A stretch of 44,039 bases of DNA from NCBI RefSeq assembly GCF_029851875.1, contig NZ_JARKVC010000042.1:1-44039 (forward strand). Direction: 5' to 3'. Below, one piece after another: positions 24,104 to 33,875 of this stretch. The notes under the pieces are model-generated. The model made no database searches and was not told where the DNA came from. It was given only the letters and a program-made list of their open reading frames with translations. Origin of the DNA: Actinomyces sp. GTDB taxonomy: Bacteria > Actinomycetota > Actinomycetes > Actinomycetales > Actinomycetaceae. Within the stretch, counting starts at the first letter, position 1; every line of letters begins with the position of its first letter. Made by a program: the position numbers and the translations under genes.

Positions 24104-24173
24104 GACGTCCAGCCGGCCCGGCGTGGTCGCCTCCCCGCCCTCACCCACCTCCGCAACTGACCAAGGACTCCCC

Positions 24174-25229
24174 GTGACCATCTCCTCGACCTCACCCGCC
24201 GCCGCCTTCCTCTCCTCCCGCGGTATCCCGGCCCCGCAGGCACCTACCGTGCGCCCACGACGCCTGCGCACCACGCCTGCCATGCGCGGGCTCGTGGCCC
24301 AGACCCGCGTGAGCCCGGCCCAGCTCATCTACCCGGCCTTCGTGCGCGAGGGGATCAGCGAGCCCCAGGCCATCGGGGCGATGCCCGGGCAGTACCAGCA
24401 CACTCTCGACTCTCTGCGCCGCGAGGCCGTGGCACTCGTTGAGGCCGGCGTGGGCTCGATTGACCTGTTTGGCGTGCCCGAGAACCGCGACGCCGCCGGC
24501 ACCCAGGCCTGGGCGCAGGAGGGCGTCCTCAACCGCGCGATCACCGCCGTGCGCGAGGAGGTGGGTGACGAGCTCGTCGTGTGTGCGGACACCTGCCTGG
24601 ACGAGTTCACCGACCACGGGCACTGCGGCCTGGTGCGCGGCGCCGAGGCGGGCCGGCGTGCCGGTGAGGTGGACAATGACGCGACCCTCGCCCTCTACCA
24701 GGCCATGGCCGTCTCCCAGGCGGAGGCCGGGGCCCACATGGTCTCCCCCTCAGGCATGATGGACGGCCAGGTCGCCGCGATCCGCCAGGCCTTGGACGCT
24801 ACCGGGCACGACGACGTGGCGATCATGGCCTACTCCGCCAAGTACGCCTCGGCCTACTTCGGCCCCTTCCGCGAGGCCGTGGGCTCGACCCTCAAGGGCG
24901 ACCGACGCACCTACCAGCAGGACCCGGCCAACCGCCGCGAGGGGCTGCACGAGACCGTGCTGGACGTGGCCGAGGGTGCTGACATCGTCATGGTCAAGCC
25001 TGCGGGGCCCTATCTCGACGTCCTGGCTGACGTCGCCGCAGCCTCGCCGGTGCCGGTGGCGGCCTACCAGGTCTCGGGCGAGTACGCGATGGTGGAGGCC
25101 GCCGCCGCCCGGGGCTGGATCGACCGTGAGCGCGTCATCATGGAGTCGGTGACCGGCATCGTGCGCGCCGGGGCCGACACCGTGCTCACCTACTGGGCCC
25201 GCGAGGTCGCCCGGCTCCTGGCTCGCTGA
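24174..25229 (+). CDS. hemB: Delta-aminolevulinic acid dehydratase (porphobilinogen synthase)
   Basis: A 351-residue enzyme that condenses two 5-aminolevulinates. Schiff-base lysines are K223 ([14 protein letters not shown]) and K275 ([11 protein letters not shown]). The metal site reads C141-x-D143...HGH-C151, so the middle ligand of the classic three-Cys zinc site is Asp, a pattern I recall from other actinobacteria. The start is GTG at 24174 with AAGGA upstream; an earlier GTG at 24123 is less likely. It follows hemD after 70 bp. Confidence 0.95.
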   Translation: MTISSTSPAAAFLSSRGIPAPQAPTVRPRRLRTTPAMRGLVAQTRVSPAQLIYPAFVREGISEPQAIGAMPGQYQHTLDSLRREAVALVEAGVGSIDLFGVPENRDAAGTQAWAQEGVLNRAITAVREEVGDELVVCADTCLDEFTDHGHCGLVRGAEAGRRAGEVDNDATLALYQAMAVSQAEAGAHMVSPSGMMDGQVAAIRQALDATGHDDVAIMAYSAKYASAYFGPFREAVGSTLKGDRRTYQQDPANRREGLHETVLDVAEGADIVMVKPAGPYLDVLADVAAASPVPVAAYQVSGEYAMVEAAAARGWIDRERVIMESVTGIVRAGADTVLTYWAREVARLLAR

Positions 25230-25326
25230 GCCAGGCCGGCTCTGCCCTGACGGCAGGCGACGCGGCGAGCACCGGCGTCGCCCTTGACCCCACTGACTCC
25301 TGCCCACCTGACGGAAGGCCCCGATC

Positions 25327-26796
25327 ATGACCACCAACCAGCAGCTCTTCGACGACGCCCGTGCCCTCATCCCCGGCGGCGTGGACTCCCCCGTGCGCGC
25401 CTTCGGGTCCGTGGGCGGGGCGCCGGTCTTCATCGCCCACGCGGCGGGGGCGCGGGTCACCAGCGCCGAGGGACGCGAGTACGTCGACCTCGTCGGCTCG
25501 TGGGGGCCGGCGCTGCTAGGACACAGCCACCCCGCCGTCGTGGCAGCGGTGCAGGAGGCTGCCGCCAAGGGGCTGTCCTTCGGGGCTCCCACCGAGTCCG
25601 AGACCCTGCTGGCGCGCGAGGTACGTCGCCGGGTGCCTGCGGCGCAGCGGGTGCGCTTCGTGTCCACCGGTACCGAGGCCACGATGACCGCGATCCGGCT
25701 GGCGCGCGGGTTCACCGGGCGCGACCTCGTGGTCAAGTTCGCCGGCTGCTACCACGGGCACTCCGACGGCCTGCTGTCTGCTGCCGGCTCCGGCGTGGCC
25801 ACGGGTGGGCTGCCCGGCAGCGCGGGTGTGCCGGCCGCCATCGCCTCCCAGACGATCGTGCTGCCGTATAACGACGTCGACGCCCTGCGCGAGTGCTTTG
25901 CCGCGCGCGGGGAGGAGATCGCCGCCGTCATCACCGAGCCGGCACCGGCGAACATGGGCATCGTGCCGCCGGCCCCAGGCTTGAACGCCGCGATCCGGGA
26001 GGTGAGCGCAGCCCACGGCGCACTCATGATTGCTGACGAGGTGCTCTCCGGTTTCCGCGTGGGCCCGGCCGGAATGTGGGGTCTGGAGGCGCTGGACGGG
26101 TGGGTCGACGCTGGCGCGACCGGGCCGCTGGCGACCCCTGCCTGGCAGGCTCCTGAGGGAGTGGCCGGCGGCGCTGGGTCCGGGCCTCGGGCTGTGGTGC
26201 CGTCGTCGGCCAGCACCTGGGGCGAGGACTGGCGTGAGCGCGCGGCGTGGGTGCCGGACCTGCTGACCTTCGGCAAGGTGGTGGGCGGAGGGATGCCACT
26301 GGCCGCGGTGGCCGGACGCGCCGAGGTCATGGAGATGCTCGCCCCTCTTGGCCCGGTGTACCAGGCGGGGACGCTGTCAGGGAACCCGCTGGCCACCGCT
26401 GCTGGCCTGCTCACTCTCCAGCTGGCCGATGACGCCGCCTACGACACGGTGGCGCACCGCTCCCAGGAGATCGGGGAGGTCATCAGCCAGGCGCTCGTCG
26501 CTGAGGGCGTGGCGCACCGCCTCCAGCGCTCGGGATCCCTGTTCTCCGTGATGTTCGGGGCTGAGGCGGCCGAGCACGGTGTGCGGGACTATGAGCAGGC
26601 TCTCTCCCAGGAGACCTTCCGCTTCGCCCCCTTCTTCCACGCCTTCCTGGAGGCTGGCGTGGCGCTGCCGCCCAGTGTCTTCGAGGCCTACTTCGTCTCT
26701 GCCGCCCACGGCGAGAGCGAGCTGGAGCGGATCGCCGAGGCGGCGCCGTCGGCAGCCCGCGCCGCGGCTCAGGCCAAGGCTCCGGCGCAGGAGTAG
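25327..26796 (+). CDS. hemL: Glutamate-1-semialdehyde 2,1-aminomutase
   Basis: A 489-residue PLP enzyme that makes 5-aminolevulinate from the HemA product. The PLP lysine is K317 in [13 protein letters not shown], with [30 protein letters not shown] and [13 protein letters not shown] also intact. Between [15 protein letters not shown] and [10 protein letters not shown] there is an extra segment of about 45 residues (near 260-305, Ala/Gly/Pro-rich) next to the active-site lysine, which accounts for much of its length above the usual 430 or so. GGAAGG lies upstream of the ATG. Last gene of the plus-strand heme operon. Confidence 0.95.
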   Translation: MTTNQQLFDDARALIPGGVDSPVRAFGSVGGAPVFIAHAAGARVTSAEGREYVDLVGSWGPALLGHSHPAVVAAVQEAAAKGLSFGAPTESETLLAREVRRRVPAAQRVRFVSTGTEATMTAIRLARGFTGRDLVVKFAGCYHGHSDGLLSAAGSGVATGGLPGSAGVPAAIASQTIVLPYNDVDALRECFAARGEEIAAVITEPAPANMGIVPPAPGLNAAIREVSAAHGALMIADEVLSGFRVGPAGMWGLEALDGWVDAGATGPLATPAWQAPEGVAGGAGSGPRAVVPSSASTWGEDWRERAAWVPDLLTFGKVVGGGMPLAAVAGRAEVMEMLAPLGPVYQAGTLSGNPLATAAGLLTLQLADDAAYDTVAHRSQEIGEVISQALVAEGVAHRLQRSGSLFSVMFGAEAAEHGVRDYEQALSQETFRFAPFFHAFLEAGVALPPSVFEAYFVSAAHGESELERIAEAAPSAARAAAQAKAPAQE

Positions 26797-26799
26797 AGG

Positions 26800-26881
26800 C
26801 TCGGCCGACCGCTCACTCCTCCACCGACCGCGTGTGCTGCGTGCGACCACGGTATTCGCGCGAATCGCGCGGTCGGCCGAG
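26800..26881 (+). terminator. Candidate terminator after hemL
   Basis: CTCGGCCGACCGC (26800-26812) pairs with GCGGTCGGCCGAG (26869-26881), a 13-bp perfect stem with a 56-nt loop. The loop holds a second perfect palindrome ATTCGCGCGAAT (26854-26865). There is no T-tract. Confidence 0.5.
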
Positions 26882-26933
26882 GCATAGGTGGTCCGTGGGC
26901 ACACAGGTGGTCTGAGGGCTGAGCCAGGGTCCA

Positions 26934-26951
26934 ATCAGGGCAGGCCCTGAT
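26934..26951. promoter_or_regulatory. Palindromic candidate operator upstream of pspC
   Basis: ATCAGGGCAGGCCCTGAT has 8-bp perfect arms around AG and ends 34 bp before the pspC ATG, a position that suits an operator. The cognate factor is unknown. Confidence 0.4.
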
Positions 26952-26985
26952 ATCAAGGCTGAGCGAGACCGCCCACACTGGAGCC

Positions 26986-27235
26986 ATGACACAGCAGTAT
27001 CCTTCCTCCGCCGCCACCGCCCCCCACCTTCTCCGAGCGCATCGAGAGCTGGCGGGAGCGCCTGCCCCACCGTTCTCGTCGCCGCCTCATCGGCGGAGTG
27101 TGCGGGGGCCTGGCCGAGGCCTGGGGCCTGGCCCCCACCCTGGTCCGCCTCGGGGCCCTCCTGGCTGCGCTCCTGCCCGGGCCGATGTGGGTCGCCTACG
27201 TCGCCGCCTGGATCCTCATGCCCGAGGCGGACTGA
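26986..27235 (+). pseudogene. PspC-domain protein gene with a frameshift in a C6 run
   Basis: The ATG at 26986 opens MTQQYPSSAATAP. A run of six C (27020-27025) then separates it from the +1 frame, which encodes TFSERIESWRERLPHRS, RRRLIGGVCGGLAEAWGL, a membrane helix and WILMPEAD before a TGA at 27233-27235. The second part is a PspC domain (membrane-stress protein family). That frame has a stop just before and no start codon of its own, so one extra C would restore an 83-residue protein. This may be a true mutation, slippage-based phase variation or a sequencing error in the run. Confidence 0.75.
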
Positions 27236-27307
27236 GCGTCCTTCCCAAGAGACAGTCCCCTCCTCACCCGGGCAACCGGCACGCCGTCGTCCCGTGTACC
27301 CGAGGAG

Positions 27308-28177
27308 TCACAGGGTCGTCTGTTGAGAGCCGAGGGCAGCCTCGTAGGCTGCCACGTCGACCTCGGCGTAGGCGCACACGACGATCCTCAGGGGCGAGTC
27401 CGGGTGCCCGTCCAGCCAGCCGGCAACCGTCTCCAGCACCAGTGGCGCCGCCTCGTCCTTGGGGTAGCCGAAGACCCCGGTCGACACCGAGCACAGGCCC
27501 ACGCTGTCCAGCCCGGCCTGCGCAGCCGCGTCCAGGATGCTGAGGTAGCAGGAGACCAGGAGCCGTCGGTGCTCCGCCGTGACCCCGTGAGTGACGATCG
27601 GCCCGACGGTATGGATGACGTGAGCGGCCGGCAGGTGGTAGCCGCCGGTCACCAGCGCACGCCCAGTCTCCTCAGGGCGGCCACCGCGTGAGTCCATGTA
27701 GCGTGCGCACTCCTCACGCAGCCCAGGGCCAGCGGCCGCGTGCAGGACGTTGTCAATGCAGCGGTGACCGGGCACGAAGCAGCCGAGCATCGCCGAGTTC
27801 GCGGCGTTGACGACGGCGCCCGCACGCAGCGTCGTCAAGTCGCCTTTCCACAGGGCCACCTGCGCCCCGAACCGCCCGCTCACGCCGTGCGTGGCTGCCA
27901 GGGTCGGCAGGGTGAGCGCGTCAAGAGCGCCTGCTGAGGCCACCCGTTCACGGCTCTCTGCCTCCAGGAGCTCATCGAGATCGCGTGCCACGTCGGCGTC
28001 GACGGGGGCAGGGGCGCGCACGGTGAGCAGGGCCGCCAGGTAGCTCCGCATCGACCGTGGCGTCATGCGCGCCAGCTGGGCGTCGGTCGGCTGAGCCACG
28101 AGATCGCCCGCCGTGACCTGCCGCGCGAAGTAGCGCGTGAGGCGGGTCAGGCGGGCGACGTCGTCAGCTGAGGTCAT
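27308..28177 (-). CDS. Zinc-type macrodomain protein (protein-ADP-ribose hydrolase)
   Basis: A 289-residue protein. An N-terminal helical region (1-105) precedes a macrodomain with WKGDLTTLRAGAVVNAANSAMLG and, directly after, CFVPGHRCIDNVLH. That Cys/His/Cys set is the zinc site of the Zn-macro class, which removes ADP-ribose from proteins. Later motifs are HTVGPIV and VSTGVFGYPKDEAA. In some Firmicutes this class sits with a SirTM sirtuin and lipoate genes; none of those are here, so it appears as a free-standing gene beside dps and thioredoxin. Confidence 0.88.
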   Translation of the reverse strand: MTSADDVARLTRLTRYFARQVTAGDLVAQPTDAQLARMTPRSMRSYLAALLTVRAPAPVDADVARDLDELLEAESRERVASAGALDALTLPTLAATHGVSGRFGAQVALWKGDLTTLRAGAVVNAANSAMLGCFVPGHRCIDNVLHAAAGPGLREECARYMDSRGGRPEETGRALVTGGYHLPAAHVIHTVGPIVTHGVTAEHRRLLVSCYLSILDAAAQAGLDSVGLCSVSTGVFGYPKDEAAPLVLETVAGWLDGHPDSPLRIVVCAYAEVDVAAYEAALGSQQTTL

Positions 28178-28216
28178 AGGACCAGACTAGGCAGTGCACC
28201 AGGCCTGGTCACGGAC

Positions 28217-28708
28217 TCACTCAGTGACGTAGTTCTGGGAGGCGAGGAACCAGGCCTGCTGCTCCAGCTTGAGGGCGACGTCCTCGATGACGCCCGAGGA
28301 CATGGGGTCGGTCTCGTCAACGACCTTGTGAACCTCACGCAGGGTGGTCACGGTCGCGTTGATCGCCGAGACGGCGTAGTCGACGGCGTCGGAGACGATG
28401 ACGAGCTCGGCCGGAGCAGCCGGGAGGCTGGAGCCGGCGACGGCGGCGGGGCGACCGTCCGGGACCGCGTTGAGAGCGCGCATGCGCTCAGCGATCTCGT
28501 CGGAGGCCTCACGGGCGATGTCAACGACGACGTCGAGGTTGAGGTGGATGGAGCGGAAGCCCTGGCCCACGACGTTCCAGTGGACCTGCTTGCCGACGAG
28601 GCTGAGGGCAGTGACGTCGGTCAGGGCGCGCTGGAAGGCCTCGCGAAGCTCAGGGGTAGCGGTGAAGGTGGGCAGGACAGCAGGGGCGGTCACGTTCTTG
28701 GTGCTCAT
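28217..28708 (-). CDS. dps: Dps-family ferritin-like DNA-protection protein
   Basis: A 163-residue miniferritin that oxidises and stores iron and protects DNA. The intersubunit ferroxidase residues H43 (QVHWNV), H55, D59, D70 and E74 (DEIAERM) are in place. The upstream segment 28709-28760 is A/T-rich with repeated TTGAT on the minus strand. A TAAAGT -10 box (28716-28721) ends 7 nt before the ATG, so the transcript is leaderless or has a minimal GGGGA leader. Confidence 0.94.
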   Translation of the reverse strand: MSTKNVTAPAVLPTFTATPELREAFQRALTDVTALSLVGKQVHWNVVGQGFRSIHLNLDVVVDIAREASDEIAERMRALNAVPDGRPAAVAGSSLPAAPAELVIVSDAVDYAVSAINATVTTLREVHKVVDETDPMSSGVIEDVALKLEQQAWFLASQNYVTE

Positions 28709-28804
28709 GTCCCCTACTTTACATCAACATCAATCAAAAGTACAGAGTTTGATAGCCGCATCTTAGAGGGTGGGCTTCCGCTCCCGCCGCCTCAGACCCG
28801 ACGC

Positions 28805-29185
28805 TCAGCCCTCAGTCTGCTCGCCAGGCTGCTGGGCGGCGATCTTGGCCTTGACCTCGTCCATGTCGAGCTCACGCGCCTGAGTGATCAGCGCGTCCAG
28901 AGCCTTCGCGGGCAGAGCGCCGGCCTCGCGGTAGATGAGGACGTCGTCACGGAAGACCATGAGGGTCGGGATCGAGGTGATACCCAGCGCTCCCGCCAGT
29001 GCCTGCTCAGCCTCGGTGTCCACCTTGGCAAAGGTGAGGTCCGGGTTGGCCTCGGAGGCCTTGTCGAAGATCGGACCGAACTGACGGCACGGCCCGCACC
29101 AGGAGGCCCAGAAGTCGACCAGGGTGATGCCCTCGCCGCGGACCGTCTCGTTGAACTGCTCGCCGGTGATGTTGATCGTGGCCAC
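28805..29185 (-). CDS. trxA: Thioredoxin
   Basis: A 126-residue thioredoxin with the redox motif W29-CGPC-33 and the cis-proline loop SIPTLMVF. A charged 20-residue tail follows the fold. The start is GTG at 29185 with AAGGAG 5 nt upstream. Divergent from the malic enzyme gene; the 196-bp gap between them shows no other gene. Confidence 0.94.
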   Translation of the reverse strand: MATINITGEQFNETVRGEGITLVDFWASWCGPCRQFGPIFDKASEANPDLTFAKVDTEAEQALAGALGITSIPTLMVFRDDVLIYREAGALPAKALDALITQARELDMDEVKAKIAAQQPGEQTEG

Positions 29186-29381
29186 GGTGGCTCCTTACGT
29201 CGTGAACAGCATCGCGGCAGGCGATGCCTGGCTCCTGCCGACACCCACGCTAACCGACAGCACCTCCTATGTATTCCTCCCTCTCGATCAGCCATCGCTC
29301 ATGGAGGAGGAGAGTGCCATCATGTCCTCGGCGCGTCCGCGACGCGTATCTGACGGATAACGGCACCCATCTAGGAGCGTC

Positions 29382-31022
29382 ATGGCACCCCAACCATCGA
29401 TCGTCACCAACCCTCTGACCAACCGCGGCACGGCCTTCACGCTGGACCAGCGCCGTCGCCTCGGCCTGATCGGCCGCTTTCCAGCCGCCGTGGAAACCCT
29501 CGACCAGCAGGCGGATCGCGTCTACCGGCAGCTGAGCAGCCTGAGCTGCGACATGGATAGGTACGTCTTCCTCGACCAGCTCCACAACCGTAACGAGACC
29601 CTGTACTACAAGATCCTTACCGACCACCTCACCGAGCTTCTGCCCGTGGTCTATGACCCCACCGTGGGCGAAGCCATCAAGCTGTGGAGCCGGGACTACC
29701 GCCGATCACGCGCGGTTTACCTCTCGATCGACCATATCGAGGATGTACGCGCCTCCTTCGAGAACCTCGGACTGGGGCCTGACGACGTCGACCTCCTCGT
29801 GGTCTCCGACGCCGAGGAGATCCTGGGCATCGGAGACTGGGGTGTCAACGGCACCGACATCTCCGTAGGCAAGCTCGCCGTCTACACAGCCGCCGCCGGC
29901 ATCGACCCCCGCCGTACGATCGCCGTCAACCTGGACTGCGGGACGGACAACGAGCTCCTTCTCAACGACCCCTCCTACCTGGGCAACCGTCACGCACGAG
30001 TGCGCGGAGAGCGCTACGACGCACTCATCGAGGAGTACCTGAGCGTGACCTCGCAGATGTTCCCCCACGCCCTGCTCCACTTCGAGGACTTCGGGCCGGC
30101 CAACGCCCGCCGCATCCTGGAGGCCAACCGTGAGCGCCACCGCATCTTCAACGACGATATGCAGGGCACCGGCGCGATCGTCATCTCTGCCGTCATCTCC
30201 GGCATGAAGGTCACCGGTCAGAGCTTCGCCGACCAGCGCCTGCTCGTTTACGGCGCCGGGACCGCGGGCACCGGCATGGCGGACCAGGTCCACGCCGGCA
30301 TGCTGCGTGACGGGCTGAGCCCGGAGGAGGCACGCGCCCGCATCTGGCTCATCGACCGCCAAGGCCTGATCACAGATGACATGCCCGACCTGCCCGACTA
30401 CCAGCGCGCCTACGCCCGGCCGGCCGCCGAGGTGGCAGACTGGAGGCGTCAGGACGGTCGTATCGACCTGTTGGAGACCGTGCGCCGAGCCTCCCCCACG
30501 ATTCTCATCGGTACCTCTACCGACCACGGCGCCTTCACCCGCGAGATCGTGGAGGCCCTGTGCCAGGAGGTGGAGCGTCCGATCGTCCTGCCACTGTCCA
30601 ACCCGACCGAACGTATTGAGGCCATGCCCCAGGACGTGATCGCCTGGTCGCAGGGCAAGGCGCTGGTAGCCACCGGCATCCCCGTAGAGCCCTTCGACTA
30701 CGAGGGCACGACCTTCACCATCGGCCAGGGCAACAACTCGCTGCTTTACCCCGGGCTTGGCCTGGGCACGCTTGTGTCGGGAGCCTCGCAAGTCACCGAC
30801 GGTATGCTGCTGGCAGCCGCCGAGGCCGTGGCCAGCCAGGTCGATCCCTCCGCGCTGGGAGCCGCGCTGCTGCCGCCGGTGGAGAACCTGCGAGCCTCCT
30901 CCGCGACGGTCGCCGTAGCGGTAGCCCGCCAGGCTGAGGCCGACGGCGTGGCGACCCTCCACCATGACAACCTGGTCCAGACCGTCCAGGACGCCATGTG
31001 GCAGCCGGTCTACCCTGACTGA
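29382..31022 (+). CDS. NAD-dependent malic enzyme
   Basis: A 546-residue malic enzyme of the large MaeA/SfcA type, converting malate to pyruvate and CO2. LTNRGTAFTLDQRRRLGLIG at the N terminus, VVSDAEEILGIGDWGVNG, FEDFGPANA, FNDDMQGTGA and the nucleotide site LLVYGAGTAGTGMA are all family signatures, as is LPLSNPTERIEA. TAGGAG lies 4 nt before the ATG. Its third-position bias is slightly weaker than that of its neighbours. Confidence 0.95.
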   Translation: MAPQPSIVTNPLTNRGTAFTLDQRRRLGLIGRFPAAVETLDQQADRVYRQLSSLSCDMDRYVFLDQLHNRNETLYYKILTDHLTELLPVVYDPTVGEAIKLWSRDYRRSRAVYLSIDHIEDVRASFENLGLGPDDVDLLVVSDAEEILGIGDWGVNGTDISVGKLAVYTAAAGIDPRRTIAVNLDCGTDNELLLNDPSYLGNRHARVRGERYDALIEEYLSVTSQMFPHALLHFEDFGPANARRILEANRERHRIFNDDMQGTGAIVISAVISGMKVTGQSFADQRLLVYGAGTAGTGMADQVHAGMLRDGLSPEEARARIWLIDRQGLITDDMPDLPDYQRAYARPAAEVADWRRQDGRIDLLETVRRASPTILIGTSTDHGAFTREIVEALCQEVERPIVLPLSNPTERIEAMPQDVIAWSQGKALVATGIPVEPFDYEGTTFTIGQGNNSLLYPGLGLGTLVSGASQVTDGMLLAAAEAVASQVDPSALGAALLPPVENLRASSATVAVAVARQAEADGVATLHHDNLVQTVQDAMWQPVYPD

Positions 31023-31047
31023 GCAGCGGGCTGACACACTGCACCCC

Positions 31048-32115
31048 ATGCCGGACCTGCAGCAGCCCGCCCTTCCCTCCGCGCCCGCACGTCAGCGAGT
31101 CATCGGGCTCGACGTCGCCCGCGCCCTGGCGCTCATCGGGATGGTCAGCGCCCACCTCCTGGCTACCGACGGCCTGGTCCTCACGGTCACTGACGGCTTT
31201 CCCTCCGGGCTCTTTGCTGTCCTGGCCGGGGTCTCCCTCGCCCTCATGTCCGAGCGAGGCGTGAGGGAGGGAGGGGCGGTGCTGGCCACGAGCCGCCACA
31301 GCCTCCTCGTGCGCGGCCTCGTCCTCGTCCTGCTCCACCAGGTGCTGGCGCTGGTCAACGGCCCGATCCAGGTGGTGCTGGAGGCCTTCGGCACGGCCTA
31401 CCTGGCCATGGCCTGGATGCCACGGTGGCGCACCCGGACGCTGTGGCTCGCCCTGGCGGTCCTGGCGCTGGCCTCGGGCACCCTCCACGCCGTCATCCTC
31501 ACCTTCTACCCACCGGTGCCCACCGTCCTGGACTTCCCCTACCCGCTGGTGGCCTGGATGACCTACATGACCGTCGGCCTGCTCGTCCACCGGCTCCTCC
31601 TGCACTCACCCTGGCGCCAGGCGAGACTCCTGGCGCTGTCCGCGCCGGTGGCCGCGGTCGGGACGCTGGTGCGCGAGCACGCCGCGCTCAGCGTCCCGCC
31701 GCTGCCGGAGGAGGAGGGTGGTGCCTCCGGCACGCTCCGCCTTGTCCTCGACCCCGTCTCCCACTCCGGGGGCCTGGTGGACCTGGTGACGACGACGGCG
31801 GGCTCGCTCACCGTCATCTGCCTGTGCCTGCTGCTCTTCCGCCGCCAGGCGTGGTGGTCCTTCCCCCTTCAGGCCATGGGCTCGATGTCCCTGACCGTCT
31901 ACGTCGCGCACGTGGCTTCAGCAGGGCCCGTCATGGAGCGCTCCGCCCTTCCCTCCTACCCGTTGCTCGGGTGGGCCACGATCCTCCTGGCTCTCCTGGT
32001 ACCCACGCTCCTTCGCCTGCATTGGCGCCGCGGCCCCCTGGAGGAGCTCATGCGACGCCTGACCCGACTGGCCACCAACCCCTCCCTACCGCCCCGTTCC
32101 TTCCAGCACAGGTAG
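31048..32115 (+). CDS. Multi-spanning membrane protein, HGSNAT/DUF418-like
   Basis: A 355-residue integral membrane protein with about eight to ten hydrophobic segments. The N-terminal RVIGLDVARALALIGMVSAHLL matches the start of the HGSNAT (DUF1624) and DUF418 families, and FPLQAMGSMSLTVYVAHVAS the C-terminal part of DUF418. These families are thought to move acyl groups across membranes; the substrate here is unknown. The ATG at 31048 lies 7 nt after CACACT and lacks a ribosome-binding site. It starts 25 bp after the malic enzyme gene. Confidence 0.8.
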   Translation: MPDLQQPALPSAPARQRVIGLDVARALALIGMVSAHLLATDGLVLTVTDGFPSGLFAVLAGVSLALMSERGVREGGAVLATSRHSLLVRGLVLVLLHQVLALVNGPIQVVLEAFGTAYLAMAWMPRWRTRTLWLALAVLALASGTLHAVILTFYPPVPTVLDFPYPLVAWMTYMTVGLLVHRLLLHSPWRQARLLALSAPVAAVGTLVREHAALSVPPLPEEEGGASGTLRLVLDPVSHSGGLVDLVTTTAGSLTVICLCLLLFRRQAWWSFPLQAMGSMSLTVYVAHVASAGPVMERSALPSYPLLGWATILLALLVPTLLRLHWRRGPLEELMRRLTRLATNPSLPPRSFQHR

Positions 32116-32166
32116 CAAACGGGTTCTTTACGCTGAGCCAACCTCCTGGCTGGCAGCCTCGGCTGC

Positions 32167-32622
32167 GTGCCACAGAGACAGCCGCCCCCCTCACCACCCT
32201 CCACGCGTCTGAGCGAGGCCGCAGCCGCCAGGCGCACGACGACGGCCGCAGCCCTGCTCATGCTGCTCGCCCTGGCGCCAGTCAGCGGTGCCCAGGCGCT
32301 GGAGAGGCCGCACACGGCCCCGGACAACATCACGTCCGCCACGGTGGTGCCAGAGAGGGTCACGGACCAGGGCCACCTCGGTGGCTGCACCGCGACGGCG
32401 ATCCAGGCAGACGGCTGCGAGGGCCCGCTCTTCTACGAGGACAAGGTCACCGACGTCGTGCCCACCAGCATCAAGCCTGCGGCGCAGAGCGCGTCCCCGT
32501 CTGCGTCCTCCTGCAAGACCCTCAGCCCTGCCGCGCTCATCGGTGGTGCGCTCGCCGCCGGCCTCAGCGGCGCAGCCGTGACCGGCCTGTTCCTGCGACG
32601 CGCACAGCGCGCCGCCCCGTAG
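32167..32622 (+). CDS. Small secreted, C-terminally membrane-anchored protein, unknown
   Basis: A 151-residue protein I do not recognise. Residues 1-44 look like a long signal peptide (RR at 22-23, hydrophobic 28-40, possible cut after AQA44). A Thr/Val-rich segment with C74 and C84 and a Ser/Pro linker with C116 follow. A hydrophobic helix (about 121-143) and a basic end (RRAQR) could act as a membrane anchor. The start is GTG at 32167 with no clear ribosome-binding site, so the exact start is uncertain. Two hairpins follow the stop. Confidence 0.55.
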   Translation: MPQRQPPPSPPSTRLSEAAAARRTTTAAALLMLLALAPVSGAQALERPHTAPDNITSATVVPERVTDQGHLGGCTATAIQADGCEGPLFYEDKVTDVVPTSIKPAAQSASPSASSCKTLSPAALIGGALAAGLSGAAVTGLFLRRAQRAAP

Positions 32623-32625
32623 CCA

Positions 32626-32663
32626 CCGGTGGGCGGGCACGTGCCACTGAGCCTGCCCACCGG
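32626..32663. terminator. Hairpin terminator between convergent genes (1)
   Basis: CCGGTGGGC-g-GGC pairs with GCC-t-GCCCACCGG (12 of 13) around a 12-nt loop, 4 bp after the stop of the small secreted protein. Confidence 0.7.
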
Positions 32664-32695
32664 GTCCGGGCTCACCAGCCCACCAGGGCCCGGAC
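32664..32695. terminator. Hairpin terminator between convergent genes (2)
   Basis: GTCCGGGC (32664-32671) pairs with GCCCGGAC (32688-32695). It follows the first hairpin directly and faces the convergent asd gene, so it may act on that strand. Confidence 0.55.
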
Positions 32696-32756
32696 ACGGA
32701 CGCGTCGAGGGCGTACGCAGCGACCAGACTGCGCACGCCCCCGACGCCTTGACTGA

Positions 32757-33875
<1,119 letters not shown>

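Noticed and set aside
24627-24632. The Cys-Asp-Cys metal site of HemB as a damaged site
   Set aside because: This variant is, as far as I recall, usual in actinobacterial enzymes and both active-site lysines are intact.
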